A stretch of 64,000 nt of DNA from JALNZF01 sp964447405 (GTDB lineage: Bacteria > Nitrospirota > UBA9217): positions 310,001 through 374,000 of the forward strand of contig CAYUSP010000002.1 in assembly GCA_964447405.1 (NCBI GenBank), given 5' to 3'. Shown in pieces: positions 1 to 7,855 of the stretch. Numbering within the stretch: the first letter of the stretch is position 1; each line of letters opens with the position of its first letter. Made by a program: the position numbers and the translations under genes. A model generated the notes under the pieces. It did not search any database. It was given only the letters and a program-made list of their open reading frames with translations, and was not told the DNA's origin.

Positions 1-1090
1 TAGCGTCTCCTGTTGCGTTCTGCTCAATGCGGAAGGTTACATCGGCGGTCAGCAACTCCGGATTATAGACAATCCCGACTGGTTGAGGGGAGACGACCGC
101 ATCGGTAGCGGGAATAGGCAGGCCCCAGTTGTACTCGCCCCAGGAATTACCGCTCAATGCGCGGCTGATGCTCCAGTTGAATGGACTGGACACCGATGAC
201 ACGTCCATCTCCTTGTCGAAGATGAAGTGCACGGTAAAATCCTTGGACGCTCCGGGCGTCGCCAGCGTACTGTTGAGAACTGAGACCTCAGTCCCAGGGC
301 CGTACGAAGTGACAAAACCATCAGTGTTGTAGGCAAGCCTGATTTTCGGCTGCTGCAGAGGATACAACTGGTCACTCAATTCCGCCTGTAATTCCGGATC
401 AATCGTTCCGAGAACCGCAACCTGCTCATTGGCCTTGTCCATTTCCTTCATGTCGGCATAGGCCAATCCGAGCTCCACATAGGCATCGCCGAAATCCTTC
501 TTCCGGCTTATGGCAAGCTTCAATTGATCGACTGCTGCATTGTAATTGCCCATTCGCCGGTAGTTCTGGCCTAGGGCATAAGCAATGTCCGCATCACCGG
601 GGGTCATTTTGGCGACTGTTTTGAATGCCTGTTCCGCTGCCTGGTATTGGCCGATAGCCATGGCGGCCTGGCCTAGTGAATAAAGGTTTGTCGATGATAA
701 AGGATTGATCCGGGCCGCCCGTTGATATTCCGCAAAAGCTTCCTGGTCCCGGCTCTGACTATAATAGATATTGCCGAGGTTCAGGTGATAGGCATCATTG
801 TTTGGATCAAGCTTGATGGCCTGCTTATAGGCTGCGATGGCGTCGGCCGTCTTGTCCTGTTTCAGAAAAGACTGGACCATGAGATTGAATGTCTTCGCGG
901 TGTTTTGAGAATAGGGCGACATGCCTATCGCTCTCCGAAATTCCTTTACCGCGCCGTCGAAATCGCCCTTTGAATAACGATCAATGCCCCGGCTCAGAGC
1001 GCTGTCTGCCAATGAGTCGTAGTTCGACTTTCGATTTAAGGTGGACGAGAAGAGATAATCTATAATCGTATTCGATCCAATGGCAGCCAC
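1..1090 (-). CDS. TPR protein with C-terminal Ig-like region (partial, 3' end beyond window)
   Basis: Reading the minus strand from a GTG at 1090 gives 363 codons with no stop before the window edge, so the C-terminus is missing. A GAGG Shine-Dalgarno sequence lies 7 nt upstream of the GTG. Residues ~33-215 form consecutive tetratricopeptide repeats (for example AIAAYKQAIKLDPNNDAYHL and the AFAEYQRAARINP segment), a protein-interaction scaffold. Residues ~245-363 are beta-rich and contain an F-D-K-E-M-D-V-S-S-V segment typical of bacterial Ig-like (Big_5-type) domains. There is no obvious signal peptide or membrane segment. A near-consensus sigma28 promoter directly upstream places the gene in the flagellar/chemotaxis regulon, although its product is not a known flagellar part. 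A role as a filament-export or glycosylation partner is possible but unproven. Confidence 0.75.
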   Translation of the reverse strand, partial: MAAIGSNTIIDYLFSSTLNRKSNYDSLADSALSRGIDRYSKGDFDGAVKEFRRAIGMSPYSQNTAKTFNLMVQSFLKQDKTADAIAAYKQAIKLDPNNDAYHLNLGNIYYSQSRDQEAFAEYQRAARINPLSSTNLYSLGQAAMAIGQYQAAEQAFKTVAKMTPGDADIAYALGQNYRRMGNYNAAVDQLKLAISRKKDFGDAYVELGLAYADMKEMDKANEQVAVLGTIDPELQAELSDQLYPLQQPKIRLAYNTDGFVTSYGPGTEVSVLNSTLATPGASKDFTVHFIFDKEMDVSSVSSPFNWSISRALSGNSWGEYNWGLPIPATDAVVSPQPVGIVYNPELLTADVTFRIEQNATGDA

Positions 1091-1126
1091 GGCAATACCT
1101 CATACACGCTGGACTATCTAGTACTA

Positions 1127-1153
1127 TTATCGGGCAAACGGCCATAAACTTTA
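1127..1153 (-). promoter_or_regulatory. sigma28 (FliA) promoter for the TPR gene
   Basis: On the minus strand the sequence reads TAAAGTTT, exactly 11 nt, then CCCGATAA. The bacterial sigma28 consensus is TAAAGTTT-N11-GCCGATAA, so there is one mismatch in 16 positions. Transcription would start near 1120, about 30 nt before the GTG of the TPR gene. Confidence 0.75.
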
Positions 1154-1323
1154 ATATGGCGCATAAACAGGACCTTTCGATAATGTTACGATTTTACCTA
1201 CTCTCTCTAAATCCAGCTCCAAAACACGCCATTAATTTGACAGCCTAGAGACTTTAGATGATTGCCGCATGGCAACCATATTCATATAGTGGCAATTATT
1301 CAACACGTTAGTAAGACTCAAGG

Positions 1324-1340
1324 TTGGCATTTTTTTTGCA
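1324..1340 (+). promoter_or_regulatory. sigma54-type promoter for the sugar/radical SAM cluster
   Basis: TTGGCATTTTTTTTGCA matches the sigma54 consensus (TTGGCAC-N5-TTGCA). GG is at 1326-1327 and GC at 1338-1339, the required 12-bp offset, with T for C after TGGCA the only deviation. The expected start is near 1351, giving a leader of about 67 nt before the ATG at 1418. Sigma54 commonly drives flagellar genes, and an NtrC-type activator is encoded at 46250-47599. No enhancer site was confidently identified here. Confidence 0.65.
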
Positions 1341-1417
1341 AAATATGTGCTGAACTCATTTAAGCCAATAAGTTGACGAAGACTCCGGCTAACTCGACAT
1401 ATGAATAAAAAGGACCT

Positions 1418-2428
1418 ATGAGAGTATTAATCACTGGCATAACTGGCATGGTTGGCTCCCATCTTGCGGATTTTCTATTGGAAAATACCGACTGGGAGAT
1501 TTACGGCATGTGCCGTTGGCGCAGTCCCCTGGACAATGTAGAGCATCTTGTGGATCAGGCAAATCGCAATGATCGTCTTTATTTCATTGATGGTGACTTG
1601 TGTGATTATGTCTCCCTGGTAAATGCTGTTGGGAAAGCCCGGCCTGATTATGTTTTTCATCTTGCTGCGCAAAGCTATCCGCTGAGCAGTTTTACGTCGC
1701 CCTTGCAGACCCTGGACACGAACATTCTGGGTACGGAGCGATTGCTGGAAGCTCTGCGGCGCTGTCCTGGCATAGACCCCGTCATCCATGTCTGCTCCTC
1801 CTCTGAGGTGTTTGGCAGAGTCCCCCGCGAAAACCTTCCGATCCATGAGGAATGCGCTTTTCATCCCGCATCCCCGTATGCCATATCAAAGACCGGAACT
1901 GACCTGGTAGGCAGGTTCCATGCGGAAGCATACGGCCAGAAGGTGTTGGTGACGCGCATGTTCACCCATACCGGACCGCGGCGAGGGGATGTTTTTGCGG
2001 AATCGACCTTTGCGAAACAGATTGCCATGGTAGAACAGGGCTTGATCCCTCCGGTGGTGAAAACAGGCAACCTGCAGTCCTTGCGGACCTGGGCCGATGT
2101 CCGCGATGCGGTCCGGGCATATTACCTGCTGGTCACGGTCAACCCCATCCCCGGAGCATATTACAATATCGGCGGCACCTTTTCCTGCACGGTTGAGGAT
2201 ATGCTTACGCATTTGATTTCCCTTTCGACCTGCGGTGACCGCATTCGTATTGAAACAGAACAGGCAAGAATTCGTCCTCTCGATGCCGACCTGCAGGTTC
2301 CTGATACAACGAAGTTCAGAGAACATACCGGCTGGAAGCCTGAGATCTCTTTTGAAAAGACTATGCATGACTTGCTGGAATACTGGCGGGTACGGGTGAA
2401 ATCAGGCAGAGGATATTTAACCCGATAG
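1418..2428 (+). CDS. GDP-mannose 4,6-dehydratase-like SDR
   Basis: 336 aa, a full-length extended short-chain dehydrogenase. It begins with a Rossmann TGxxGxxG motif (TGITGMVGSH), has the catalytic SSSEVFG segment and the YxxxK pair (SPYAISK), and carries the GPRRG segment typical of the GDP-mannose 4,6-dehydratase/GDP-6-deoxymannose reductase group. These enzymes use NAD(P) to make a 4-keto-6-deoxy nucleotide sugar in the cytoplasm. HddA/HddC-like genes in the same block make GDP-manno-heptose a plausible alternative substrate, as for WcbK/DdahA-type dehydratases; that is inference. AAGGACCT precedes the ATG. It is the first gene after the sigma54-like promoter and the natural first committed step of the pathway. 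Confidence 0.8.
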   Translation: MRVLITGITGMVGSHLADFLLENTDWEIYGMCRWRSPLDNVEHLVDQANRNDRLYFIDGDLCDYVSLVNAVGKARPDYVFHLAAQSYPLSSFTSPLQTLDTNILGTERLLEALRRCPGIDPVIHVCSSSEVFGRVPRENLPIHEECAFHPASPYAISKTGTDLVGRFHAEAYGQKVLVTRMFTHTGPRRGDVFAESTFAKQIAMVEQGLIPPVVKTGNLQSLRTWADVRDAVRAYYLLVTVNPIPGAYYNIGGTFSCTVEDMLTHLISLSTCGDRIRIETEQARIRPLDADLQVPDTTKFREHTGWKPEISFEKTMHDLLEYWRVRVKSGRGYLTR

Positions 2429-2527
2429 CACACACAAACAGGTTCAGGAACACTACTGCGGTACAGGAATGGTTTGCATACGGCAGATGGTTTTTATAGG
2501 TGTCTCAGGGAGTCAGGTGACAGCTGA

Positions 2528-3310
2528 ATGGATATTATGACGAATCAATTCTCTAAGATTAAAGCGATTGTCCTGGATCTTGATGGAACCGTGTACAACG
2601 GGGAAAACCTTGTCGACAATGCGCTTGAGGCTATCAACAGCTTGCGCCATAGAGGATTTGAAATCTATTTCTGCACAAATAATTCAACACAAACGCGGCA
2701 GAAGATTGCTGATAAGCTTTTACACCTGGGTATTGAGACGACGAGTGACTCGATTTATTCGGCTGGATATGCTGCTGCTCACTATCTGGTAACCGCGGGC
2801 ATCAGGCAAGTCAGCCTGTTGGGTATGGCTGGTTTGAAAAGTGAGCTTTGCAATGCCGGATTGACTGTTGTCGATGAGTTGGACAAAGGTCAGGCTCTTG
2901 TTGTTGGTCTTGATCCCACCATCAATTATGCACGCATGTCCTCGTTTGCCGCGTTGCATGGCAAGGATATGCCCATTATTGCATGTAATCGTGACCGGTG
3001 GTTTCCCAACAGCAACGGAGATTTAATACCAGGTTGTGGCATCATGGTCGATTTAGTAGAAGCGCTGCTGGGAAGAAGTGTCGATCTGGTAGCTGGTAAA
3101 CCCAATACACTCCTGCTGGAAATGCTGTCACGACAATCTGGGCTTAACAAGGATGAATTACTGATAATCGGAGATTCCCTCGAAAGCGACGTGGCGGTGG
3201 CCGAAGCATTCGGTTCACCGTGGCTGCTCTACTCGCCTCGGGGATGCAAAAATAATCAAGAAAATTCATTTACCACATTGAAGGCTTTACCGGAACTCAT
3301 TCTGAGATGA
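2528..3310 (+). CDS. HAD-IIA (NagD-like) phosphatase
   Basis: 260 aa. Motif I is DLDGTVYNG, followed by the FCTNNST motif II and a C-terminal GDSLESDVAVA motif IV, the standard order of HAD subclass IIA phosphatases (NagD, phosphoglycolate and 4-nitrophenyl phosphatases). It probably dephosphorylates a small phosphorylated sugar or acid in the cytoplasm. It is not of the GmhB type (HAD subclass III), so it should not be taken for the usual heptose bisphosphatase, though it could substitute for it. The start at 2528 has an AGGTGA-like ribosome site; an in-frame ATG at 2537 is an alternative. The stop overlaps the next start, so the two genes are translationally coupled. Confidence 0.85.
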   Translation: MDIMTNQFSKIKAIVLDLDGTVYNGENLVDNALEAINSLRHRGFEIYFCTNNSTQTRQKIADKLLHLGIETTSDSIYSAGYAAAHYLVTAGIRQVSLLGMAGLKSELCNAGLTVVDELDKGQALVVGLDPTINYARMSSFAALHGKDMPIIACNRDRWFPNSNGDLIPGCGIMVDLVEALLGRSVDLVAGKPNTLLLEMLSRQSGLNKDELLIIGDSLESDVAVAEAFGSPWLLYSPRGCKNNQENSFTTLKALPELILR

Positions 3311-4851
3311 TGATTAACGATCTCCATACGGCAGCAATTATCGTAGAGGCGGCAAGGGATAATGTCGCTGTTGCCATACGACCCCTGCAGAAAAATAAAT
3401 CCTTCCGATGGGGTACTTCTACGGTCGTTCTCCTGGAAGATATTGGCATGGGCGAAAGGTTTGCTATTGACTCGATCACTGCGGGAAGGGCCGTCGTCCA
3501 GTACGGTTACCCATTCGGAACATCCAGGGGAATAAAATGCGGAGAACGCATCTCCAGCGCAAATGTAGCTTCAAAGCTTCCCAACAGAAAACGCAGTCAG
3601 GGTAAGCCGGCTGTTATGCATTTGCAGCCTGAATACGAAGCACTGACATTCAGGGGGTTTCGCCGGTCTGACGGAAGTATTGGAACACGCAACTACTATC
3701 TTGTGGTCCCCACATCAATGTGCGCAAGCACAACCGCCACGCTGATCGCGAAGAAGTTCACGGGGGATATGCAGGGAATTGACGGCGTGGTAGCCATCCC
3801 ATCGACAGAGGGGTGTGGATGTGCCCGTGGATTACAGATAGAAAGATACCTTACCGTGATCCGCAACTTCGTTCTCCACCCCAATGTTGCGGGTGTACTC
3901 CTAGTGGACCTGGGTTGTGAACAAACGAACGCAGCTGCTGTCCGGCATTTTTTTCAGAACGCCGGCATGGGAAAGCGTACCGATTTGCCGATCGACTGGC
4001 TGACCATCCAGGCGGAAGGGGGCGTAGCAAAAACGGTCCGCGCCGCAGAATTGCTTATGGTAAAACGTCTCACCGCTCTTGCCGCCCTGAAGCGCAGCGC
4101 ATGCTCGATTGGCAGTCTGGTTCTCGGCGTCGAATGCGGTGCATCAGATGCGTTTTCCGGAATATCTGCAAATCGTGTGATCGGCAAGACCGTCGACAAG
4201 GTGATTTATGGCGGCGGTTCAGCCATCATGTCAGAAATGCCAGAGATGCGTGGTGCAGAGCCCTTTCTTTTTCCCAGAATGAAGGACCAACAAACCATCG
4301 ATAGCTTCCGGCAGAGTATGCGCTGGTATGAACAGCTGACGCGCCGACTTGGCTATGTCATGGATGATAATCTGGTGCCGGAAAATCGGGCCGGAGGCTT
4401 ATTCAACCCCTCTATAAAAAGTCTGGGGGCGGTAATGAAGGGTGGTACAACGTCTATTGAGGGAGTCGTCGGGTACGGAGAGACCATTCGAGGCAAAGGC
4501 CTTCACCTGATGCAGGGTCCTGGAAATGATCTGGAGTCTGTTACCGGACTGGCAGCATCAGGCAGCACCATGATCTGCTTTTCGACCGGACGCGGAACGG
4601 TTACCGGCAGCGCGATCGTGCCGGTCATCAAAATATCATCGACAACCGCACTGTTTGATCGCATGCCGGACGACATTGATTTTGATGCAGGCACCGTACT
4701 GAGCAGTCAGGATGCTGGTGCGTCGATCGGAACACTCGGCACATTACTGCTTGAGAGGGTCATTGCTGTTGCATCAGGTGAACGAACCTGCGCGGAGCGG
4801 AACGAACAACAACAATTCCAGGTATGGACTGCGGGCAAACTTTCCCTGTAA
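3307..4851 (+). CDS. UxaA/GarD-family dehydratase (altronate/galactarate dehydratase-like)
   Basis: 514 aa, the usual length for the family. Residues ~10-90 form an N-terminal SAF-type domain. The catalytic region starts with GFRRSDGSIGTRNY, the family's Gy-R-dG--GtRN signature, followed by STEGCGCA and LGVECGASDAFSG, which correspond to the metal-binding cysteine motifs. Known members dehydrate altronate, galactarate or related sulfosugar acids. It overlaps the preceding phosphatase by 4 bp (ATGA), which suggests the two act in sequence on a sugar acid. No uronate catabolic neighbours (UxaB, UxaC, KDG kinase) are present, so a biosynthetic role within this cluster is more likely than catabolism. 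The substrate is unknown. Confidence 0.8.
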   Translation: MMINDLHTAAIIVEAARDNVAVAIRPLQKNKSFRWGTSTVVLLEDIGMGERFAIDSITAGRAVVQYGYPFGTSRGIKCGERISSANVASKLPNRKRSQGKPAVMHLQPEYEALTFRGFRRSDGSIGTRNYYLVVPTSMCASTTATLIAKKFTGDMQGIDGVVAIPSTEGCGCARGLQIERYLTVIRNFVLHPNVAGVLLVDLGCEQTNAAAVRHFFQNAGMGKRTDLPIDWLTIQAEGGVAKTVRAAELLMVKRLTALAALKRSACSIGSLVLGVECGASDAFSGISANRVIGKTVDKVIYGGGSAIMSEMPEMRGAEPFLFPRMKDQQTIDSFRQSMRWYEQLTRRLGYVMDDNLVPENRAGGLFNPSIKSLGAVMKGGTTSIEGVVGYGETIRGKGLHLMQGPGNDLESVTGLAASGSTMICFSTGRGTVTGSAIVPVIKISSTTALFDRMPDDIDFDAGTVLSSQDAGASIGTLGTLLLERVIAVASGERTCAERNEQQQFQVWTAGKLSL

Positions 4852-4876
4852 TACTTGCCCCTGAGGAGAGCATGGT

Positions 4877-5398
4877 ATGCAAAAACGAGCCGTCATCATC
4901 ACCGCCCAGGGATTTCAGGATGAAGAGTTTGTGTATCCATATTATCGACTGCTTGAAGCCGGTTTCAGCGTTGAGGTTGCTACCAAGGACAAGACGCCGG
5001 TATTTGGGAAATATGGAGTACCAGCTCGACCAACGATCAGTACGAACGAACTGAAGAGCGACAACTACGACCTTGTTCTGCTCCCGGGCGGTTTTGAGGC
5101 ACCTGACCGGGTACGGCTGCTGCCCGAAGTTTTGGAATTTATCCGACAGATGGATCAACAAAAAAAACTGATCGCGGCTATTTGCCACGGTCCCTGGATA
5201 TTGATTTCCGCCGGTATTACCAGGGGACGCAGAATGACCGCTTTCTGGAGCATCGAGGCAGATGTCCGAAATTCAGGAGCAGACTACCACCACAAGGTTC
5301 CTGTCGTAATCGACGGCAACCTCATTACCTCTCCCCATTATAATAACAATGGCGACTTCATGAAAGCAGTTATAGCCTATTTCGAACCAGGACGATAA
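4877..5398 (+). CDS. DJ-1/PfpI-family protein
   Basis: 173 aa. It has the DJ-1/PfpI fold order: an N-terminal RAVIITAQGFQDEEF strand with the acidic residue, LVLLPGGFEAPD, and the nucleophile elbow AAICHGPW with the reactive cysteine, followed by the typical C-terminal strand pair. Family members act as glyoxalases, deglycases, isocyanide hydratases or chaperones, so the reaction cannot be set from sequence. A GAGGAG ribosome site lies just before the ATG. Its place between a sugar-acid dehydratase and a TPP enzyme suggests either handling of a reactive carbonyl intermediate or a catalytic step on one. Confidence 0.75.
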   Translation: MQKRAVIITAQGFQDEEFVYPYYRLLEAGFSVEVATKDKTPVFGKYGVPARPTISTNELKSDNYDLVLLPGGFEAPDRVRLLPEVLEFIRQMDQQKKLIAAICHGPWILISAGITRGRRMTAFWSIEADVRNSGADYHHKVPVVIDGNLITSPHYNNNGDFMKAVIAYFEPGR

Positions 5399-5405
5399 AC
5401 CATTT

Positions 5406-6284
5406 ATGAGATCAGCGGACTTTGGCATAAGAATAGACAGCGCGGCGACGATTGACAAGGAAACCACGCTTGCAATGTATCGAGCTATCTGCCGAAGCCG
5501 CTTCTTCGACCTGGAAGTTGTCAAGGCGGTCAAGGAGCGCCGCATCACCTACCAGGTATATCTGTCTCTGGGCCAGGAAGCGGTTTCTGCGGCGCTTGCT
5601 CCAGCAGTGCGGGGCTATCTGTTGTTTACGCAGCATCGCTGTCATGCATATTATCTTGCCCTTGGCGGGCCGCCGGAAAAACTTCGCGACGAGCTGCTGG
5701 GCCTCCCCAGCGGAACAAGCGGTGGGCGAGCTGGCTCAAACTGCCTCCAGTGCCATGACGACAAGCTTACCATGTTTGGACACCATGGCCTTATAGGTGA
5801 AAACGTGCCGCAAGCGGTTGGAGCTGCGCTTGGAAGCAGGAAAAAGGTTCTCTGCGTTGTGGGTGATGGTGCCGTGGAAGAAGATTATATCTACCCCTCT
5901 CTGGGTTTTGCCGTTACCCACCGGCTTCCGATACTGTTTGTATGTGACGACAATGATCTCTCGATCCTTACGCCTACGAGCACAAGACGCAGTTGGAAAA
6001 TATCCGACGTTGCCAGAGGGCTTGGAATGCCTGCAGCCGATATTACGGACGATCCATGGACAGTCCTTGCCACGGCACGGGAACTGCAAACCAATCTGCC
6101 CGCGCTCATAAACGTGTATTCGTGCCGTATGAACTGGCACGTCGGGGTCGGGTCTGACGGACCTCCTGAATGGGATCGACTGAACCTGATCGAGCAGAGG
6201 CTTGCAGAGCTTGGATTATCCACCATTTCAAACCAAATCAAGCAGGAAGAGCAGGCAGCAATGGAGACGTTATGGGCAAGATGA
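5406..6284 (+). CDS. TPP-dependent dehydrogenase/transketolase E1 alpha-like subunit
   Basis: 292 aa. The TPP/Mg-binding motif is visible as GDGAVEEDY...VCDDN (GDG, about 27 residues, then DN), in the typical 2-oxoacid dehydrogenase E1 alpha arrangement. The QHRCHAYYLALG and HHGLIGENVPQAVGAALG stretches match E1 alpha sequences. It is shorter than E1 alpha of pyruvate dehydrogenase (about 330-400 aa), and no E2 or E3 genes are nearby, so a classical 2-oxoacid dehydrogenase complex is unlikely. The next gene encodes the E1 beta partner and overlaps its end. Comparable stand-alone E1 pairs in natural-product clusters transfer two-carbon ketol or acyl units, and that is the preferred reading here. 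Confidence 0.8.
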   Translation: MRSADFGIRIDSAATIDKETTLAMYRAICRSRFFDLEVVKAVKERRITYQVYLSLGQEAVSAALAPAVRGYLLFTQHRCHAYYLALGGPPEKLRDELLGLPSGTSGGRAGSNCLQCHDDKLTMFGHHGLIGENVPQAVGAALGSRKKVLCVVGDGAVEEDYIYPSLGFAVTHRLPILFVCDDNDLSILTPTSTRRSWKISDVARGLGMPAADITDDPWTVLATARELQTNLPALINVYSCRMNWHVGVGSDGPPEWDRLNLIEQRLAELGLSTISNQIKQEEQAAMETLWAR

Positions 6285-7855
6285 CCGTAGCGGACACCAT
6301 CCGCGAAATCAGCAGACTGCATCTTGAAGAGAATAACGGACTGCTGCTGGGGCAATCTATTTCCGCCGTTGGCTGGGTCAACAACACGGTCCCTGATTGT
6401 GAGGGAATCATTGAACTGCCCATGACGGATGTCGCCGGCGCCGGGATTGCGGTAGGGACGGCCATGGTTGGCAGACGGCCGATATTCGTCATCAGATTTC
6501 AGGATTTTCTCATACTGAATGGAAGCCCGCTTATTTTTTATGCCGCCAAATCAAAAGAACTTCATGGAAGAAGCACCCCCATTTATGTCCGGGCAATTGC
6601 CGCCGATGGCATAGGACCGGTCCATTCCGGGGTTATTCACAGCATATTCATGCATTTTCCTGGCTTCAGGGTCTGTTCGCCAATGACCCCCGGGGAGTAC
6701 AAGGCCGTCTGGGACGATTTCATGACCCACGACGATCCAATGATCGTCAGCGAGCATCGATCAAGCTTTGCAAACACAGAAGAACTCGCAGACATCGTTC
6801 ACGCCGATGCCTGTATCACCCTGTATCCGATTTCCGCTACGCGTTTTGCCGCAATAAAAGCGGCTGAACAGCTTGCCAAAGAAGGGATTGTGTGCAATGT
6901 CATACATATCCTGTGGCTCAAACCGTTTGTTGCGGACGAAAGACTGGTTCAGCCTTTGCTGCACTCCAAACGCGGCATTGTGATTGACGCCGGACATGAA
7001 ATCGCCGGGGCTTCCCAGTCCATCGCGTATCAGTTGACCCAGAAGACCGGGATGCCTGTCAAGGCCCTTGGCCTGGATGATAGTACAAAATGTTTGTGTC
7101 CTCCCCTGAAAAATGAAACTCCGACAGCTGATCGGATCGCAGCGGCAGTACGCGCGATTCTGACCGCAGGTCAGGCTGCAATTTCTGAATACAAAGACGG
7201 AATTGTTAATAAACCGTGGGGCTACGAATACCTCATGTACCAGAGCGATAAAATCGGCATCTGGTTTCTGCATATTGCAGAAGGTCGCCAGACCTCGCTC
7301 CATTGCCATCCCACCAAAAAGACCGGATACATCCTTTTGTCCGGTGAGGCGGAAGTTTCGTTCCTGAAGGATACGACGCATCTTAAGGCAGTCAGCAAAC
7401 TTATGATTCGAGAAGGACTGTTTCACTCTACCAAGGCGATCTCACCTGGCGGCATCCAGGTGATCGAAGTAGAGAGTCCTCCGGACAAGACCAACCTGGC
7501 AAGGCTGGAAGATGCATACGGAAGAAAAGATCAACCCTATGAGGGGGCGGATGCGGTCGTGCCCTTGACCGACGAGTGTGTCATGTTTCGTCCGCCAGAA
7601 CCGGGCTGCCCGGCGGTGTATACCATTTCCGGCGTTAACTTGGTGATAGAGCATCTTGAAAAGCTCGATGAGCTCAAGGATCGACCGCCGGAGGAGGTAC
7701 TCTTGATTCTCGATGGGGGCCTGGTCAGTAACAGCGGTGATCCGATATTAAGCTCGGGAGATGTAATTACGATCAGCACCTTTTCTCGTTTGGCCGATTC
7801 CTTTACTGCTCCACACGGAATGTCGTTTATGTCGGTTCGGAAGGAAATGACGTGA
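6272..7855 (+). CDS. E1 beta-like TPP enzyme fused to C-terminal cupins
   Basis: 527 aa from the ATG at 6272, which has a GGAGA site 5-6 nt upstream and overlaps the alpha-subunit stop. Residues ~1-310 are E1 beta-like (transketolase pyrimidine-binding and C-terminal domains; see DVAGAGIAVGTAMVG and the GPVHSG segment). At residue ~315 a cupin begins with NKPWGYEYL and HCHPTKKTGYILLSGEAEV, typical of mannose-6-phosphate isomerase-type sugar cupins, and a second, weaker cupin-like segment follows to the C-terminus. The E1 beta-cupin fusion is unusual and ties the TPP chemistry to a sugar. The expected reaction is TPP-dependent transfer of a two-carbon unit, or cleavage, with the cupin binding or isomerising the sugar. 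Confidence 0.75.
   Translation: MGKMTVADTIREISRLHLEENNGLLLGQSISAVGWVNNTVPDCEGIIELPMTDVAGAGIAVGTAMVGRRPIFVIRFQDFLILNGSPLIFYAAKSKELHGRSTPIYVRAIAADGIGPVHSGVIHSIFMHFPGFRVCSPMTPGEYKAVWDDFMTHDDPMIVSEHRSSFANTEELADIVHADACITLYPISATRFAAIKAAEQLAKEGIVCNVIHILWLKPFVADERLVQPLLHSKRGIVIDAGHEIAGASQSIAYQLTQKTGMPVKALGLDDSTKCLCPPLKNETPTADRIAAAVRAILTAGQAAISEYKDGIVNKPWGYEYLMYQSDKIGIWFLHIAEGRQTSLHCHPTKKTGYILLSGEAEVSFLKDTTHLKAVSKLMIREGLFHSTKAISPGGIQVIEVESPPDKTNLARLEDAYGRKDQPYEGADAVVPLTDECVMFRPPEPGCPAVYTISGVNLVIEHLEKLDELKDRPPEEVLLILDGGLVSNSGDPILSSGDVITISTFSRLADSFTAPHGMSFMSVRKEMT

Larger units (their letters stand above)
1091..1417. other. Divergent intergenic region, 327 bp
   Basis: This is a non-coding, AT-rich spacer between the leftward TPR gene and the rightward sugar cluster. 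It holds the sigma28 promoter (minus) and the sigma54-like promoter (plus) listed separately. I see no further gene and no clear terminator in it. Confidence 0.7.

Noticed and set aside
4877..5398. Intracellular protease (PfpI) assignment
   Set aside because: The fold fits DJ-1/PfpI, but protease function is poorly supported in this family and context; only a family name is given.
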